From positions 1 to 6,579 of the forward strand of contig JAEZYN010000089.1 of assembly GCA_023419095.1 (NCBI GenBank): a stretch of 6,579 nucleotides of DNA, given 5' to 3'. The stretch comes from Bacteroidota bacterium. Its GTDB lineage: Bacteria > Bacteroidota > Bacteroidia > Flavobacteriales > Weeksellaceae. The translations under genes were made by a program, and so were the position numbers. Under the pieces are notes generated by a model that searched no databases, was not told where the DNA came from, and worked only from the letters and a program-made list of their open reading frames with translations. Every line of letters starts with the position of its first letter. Within the stretch, counting starts at the first letter, position 1. Below are positions 5,932 through 6,579 of the stretch, one piece after another.

Positions 5932-5970
5932 AATCCAGCTCAGCAGTTTAAAAATTCAAAAATTTTATTA

Positions 5971-6579
5971 ATGAAGACCAAACTCATCGCTCCATCGCTG
6001 CTTTCAGCAGATTTCGGAAATTTGCAACGTGACATAGAAATGTTAAATCATTCGCAGGCCGACTGGCTTCATGTGGATGTGATGGACGGCAGATTCGTGC
6101 CCAATATTTCGTTTGGTTTTCCTGTGATGAAAACTGTTCAGCAGTATGCCCGAAAATTTGTCGATGTGCATCTGATGATCGTTGAACCTGAAAAATATGT
6201 GGAAGAGTTTATCACGGCTGGCGCCGATCTGGTGTCGGTTCATTACGAAGCCTGCACGCATATTCACCGCACGGTTTCTCTCATTCAGGAAAAGGGCGCA
6301 AAGGCGGGTGTGGTACTGAATCCTGCAACTCCGGTGCTCATGCTGGAAGACATCATTTCCGAGGTAGATTTGGTTTTATTAATGAGTGTCAATCCAGGTT
6401 TTGGAGGACAGAAATTCATCGAGAATACCTACAAAAAGATAGCAGAAACAAAAGATTTAATCCTATCAAACAACTCTACCGCGCTTATTGAAGTTGACGG
6501 CGGTGTGAACCTTGAAAACGCTGCGAAGTTATTTGAAGCAGGTGCAGATGTTTTGGTTGCAGGTAATGCAGTGTTCTCT
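5971..6579 (+). CDS. rpe: Ribulose-phosphate 3-epimerase (C-terminus beyond the window)
   Basis: 203 codons from the ATG at 5971 to the window edge; full-length relatives are about 215-225 residues, so only a short tail is missing. The enzyme interconverts D-ribulose 5-phosphate and D-xylulose 5-phosphate in the non-oxidative pentose phosphate pathway, using a TIM barrel and one metal ion. The family landmarks are present in order: IAPSLLSADFGNL (6-18), WLHVDVMDGRFVPNISFG (32-49) with metal ligands His34 and Asp36, DVHLMI (65-70) with His67, MSVNPGFGGQKF (138-149), which holds the flexible active-site loop, and EVDGGVN (174-180) with Asp176. Asp36 and Asp176 are the two catalytic acid-base residues of the family. 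GADVLVAGNAVF (191-202) is the phosphate-binding end. The 39 bases before the start are AT-rich with no clear promoter element, consistent with read-through from the M42 gene. Confidence 0.97.
   Translation, partial: MKTKLIAPSLLSADFGNLQRDIEMLNHSQADWLHVDVMDGRFVPNISFGFPVMKTVQQYARKFVDVHLMIVEPEKYVEEFITAGADLVSVHYEACTHIHRTVSLIQEKGAKAGVVLNPATPVLMLEDIISEVDLVLLMSVNPGFGGQKFIENTYKKIAETKDLILSNNSTALIEVDGGVNLENAAKLFEAGADVLVAGNAVFS

Noticed and set aside
5932..5970. AT-rich gap before rpe, examined for a promoter or terminator
   Set aside because: No TAnnTTTG match and no stable hairpin could be found.
6043..6267. Minus-strand 74-residue open frame
   Set aside because: It is antisense to rpe, whose active-site motifs cover this stretch.

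Overview
The window is a stretch of ordinary chromosome from a Bacteroidota bacterium, most likely a flavobacterium of the Chryseobacterium/Kaistella type (Weeksellaceae). This rests on a GldI-type lipoprotein, a DUF4294 protein, a stand-alone MnmD, AT-rich intergenic regions with TAnnTTTG-like promoter elements and no strong Shine-Dalgarno sequences. The genus is inferred from general protein resemblance; no search was run. I see no mobile element, phage gene, CRISPR array, tRNA or rRNA, and no gene-free stretch longer than about 85 bases.

Layout. Bases 1-909 (minus strand) hold two envelope lipoproteins in tandem, 12 bases apart: a GldI-like FKBP-fold protein followed by a cyclophilin cut by the left edge. 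A good hairpin terminator at 952-975 separates them from the next minus-strand gene, a branched-chain aminotransferase (ilvE, 999-2072). Its short upstream region is shared with the divergent mnmD (2157-2846), which encodes a tRNA wobble-uridine methyltransferase. A NUDIX hydrolase with its own candidate promoter follows (2884-3300). It meets tail to tail, with a 6-base overlap, a minus-strand pair: DUF4294 protein (4093-4800), then a secreted S1/P1-type zinc nuclease (3295-4086). Divergent from DUF4294 run an M42 metallopeptidase (4855-5931) and ribulose-phosphate 3-epimerase (rpe, from 5971, cut by the right edge).

How the genes fit together. Two themes are visible: envelope protein folding or secretion (the two prolyl isomerase-type lipoproteins, DUF4294 and the secreted nuclease) and core metabolism or translation (ilvE, mnmD, NUDIX, M42 peptidase, rpe). 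No pathway links all of them.

I do not find a new multi-gene system. The points most worth a second look are the S1/P1 nuclease with Tyr where the N-terminal zinc-binding Trp should be, a sharp base-composition step inside mnmD together with a DCFGA motif in place of the usual DAFAP/DGFAP, and the GldI-like protein whose FKBP active site looks degenerate beside an intact cyclophilin.
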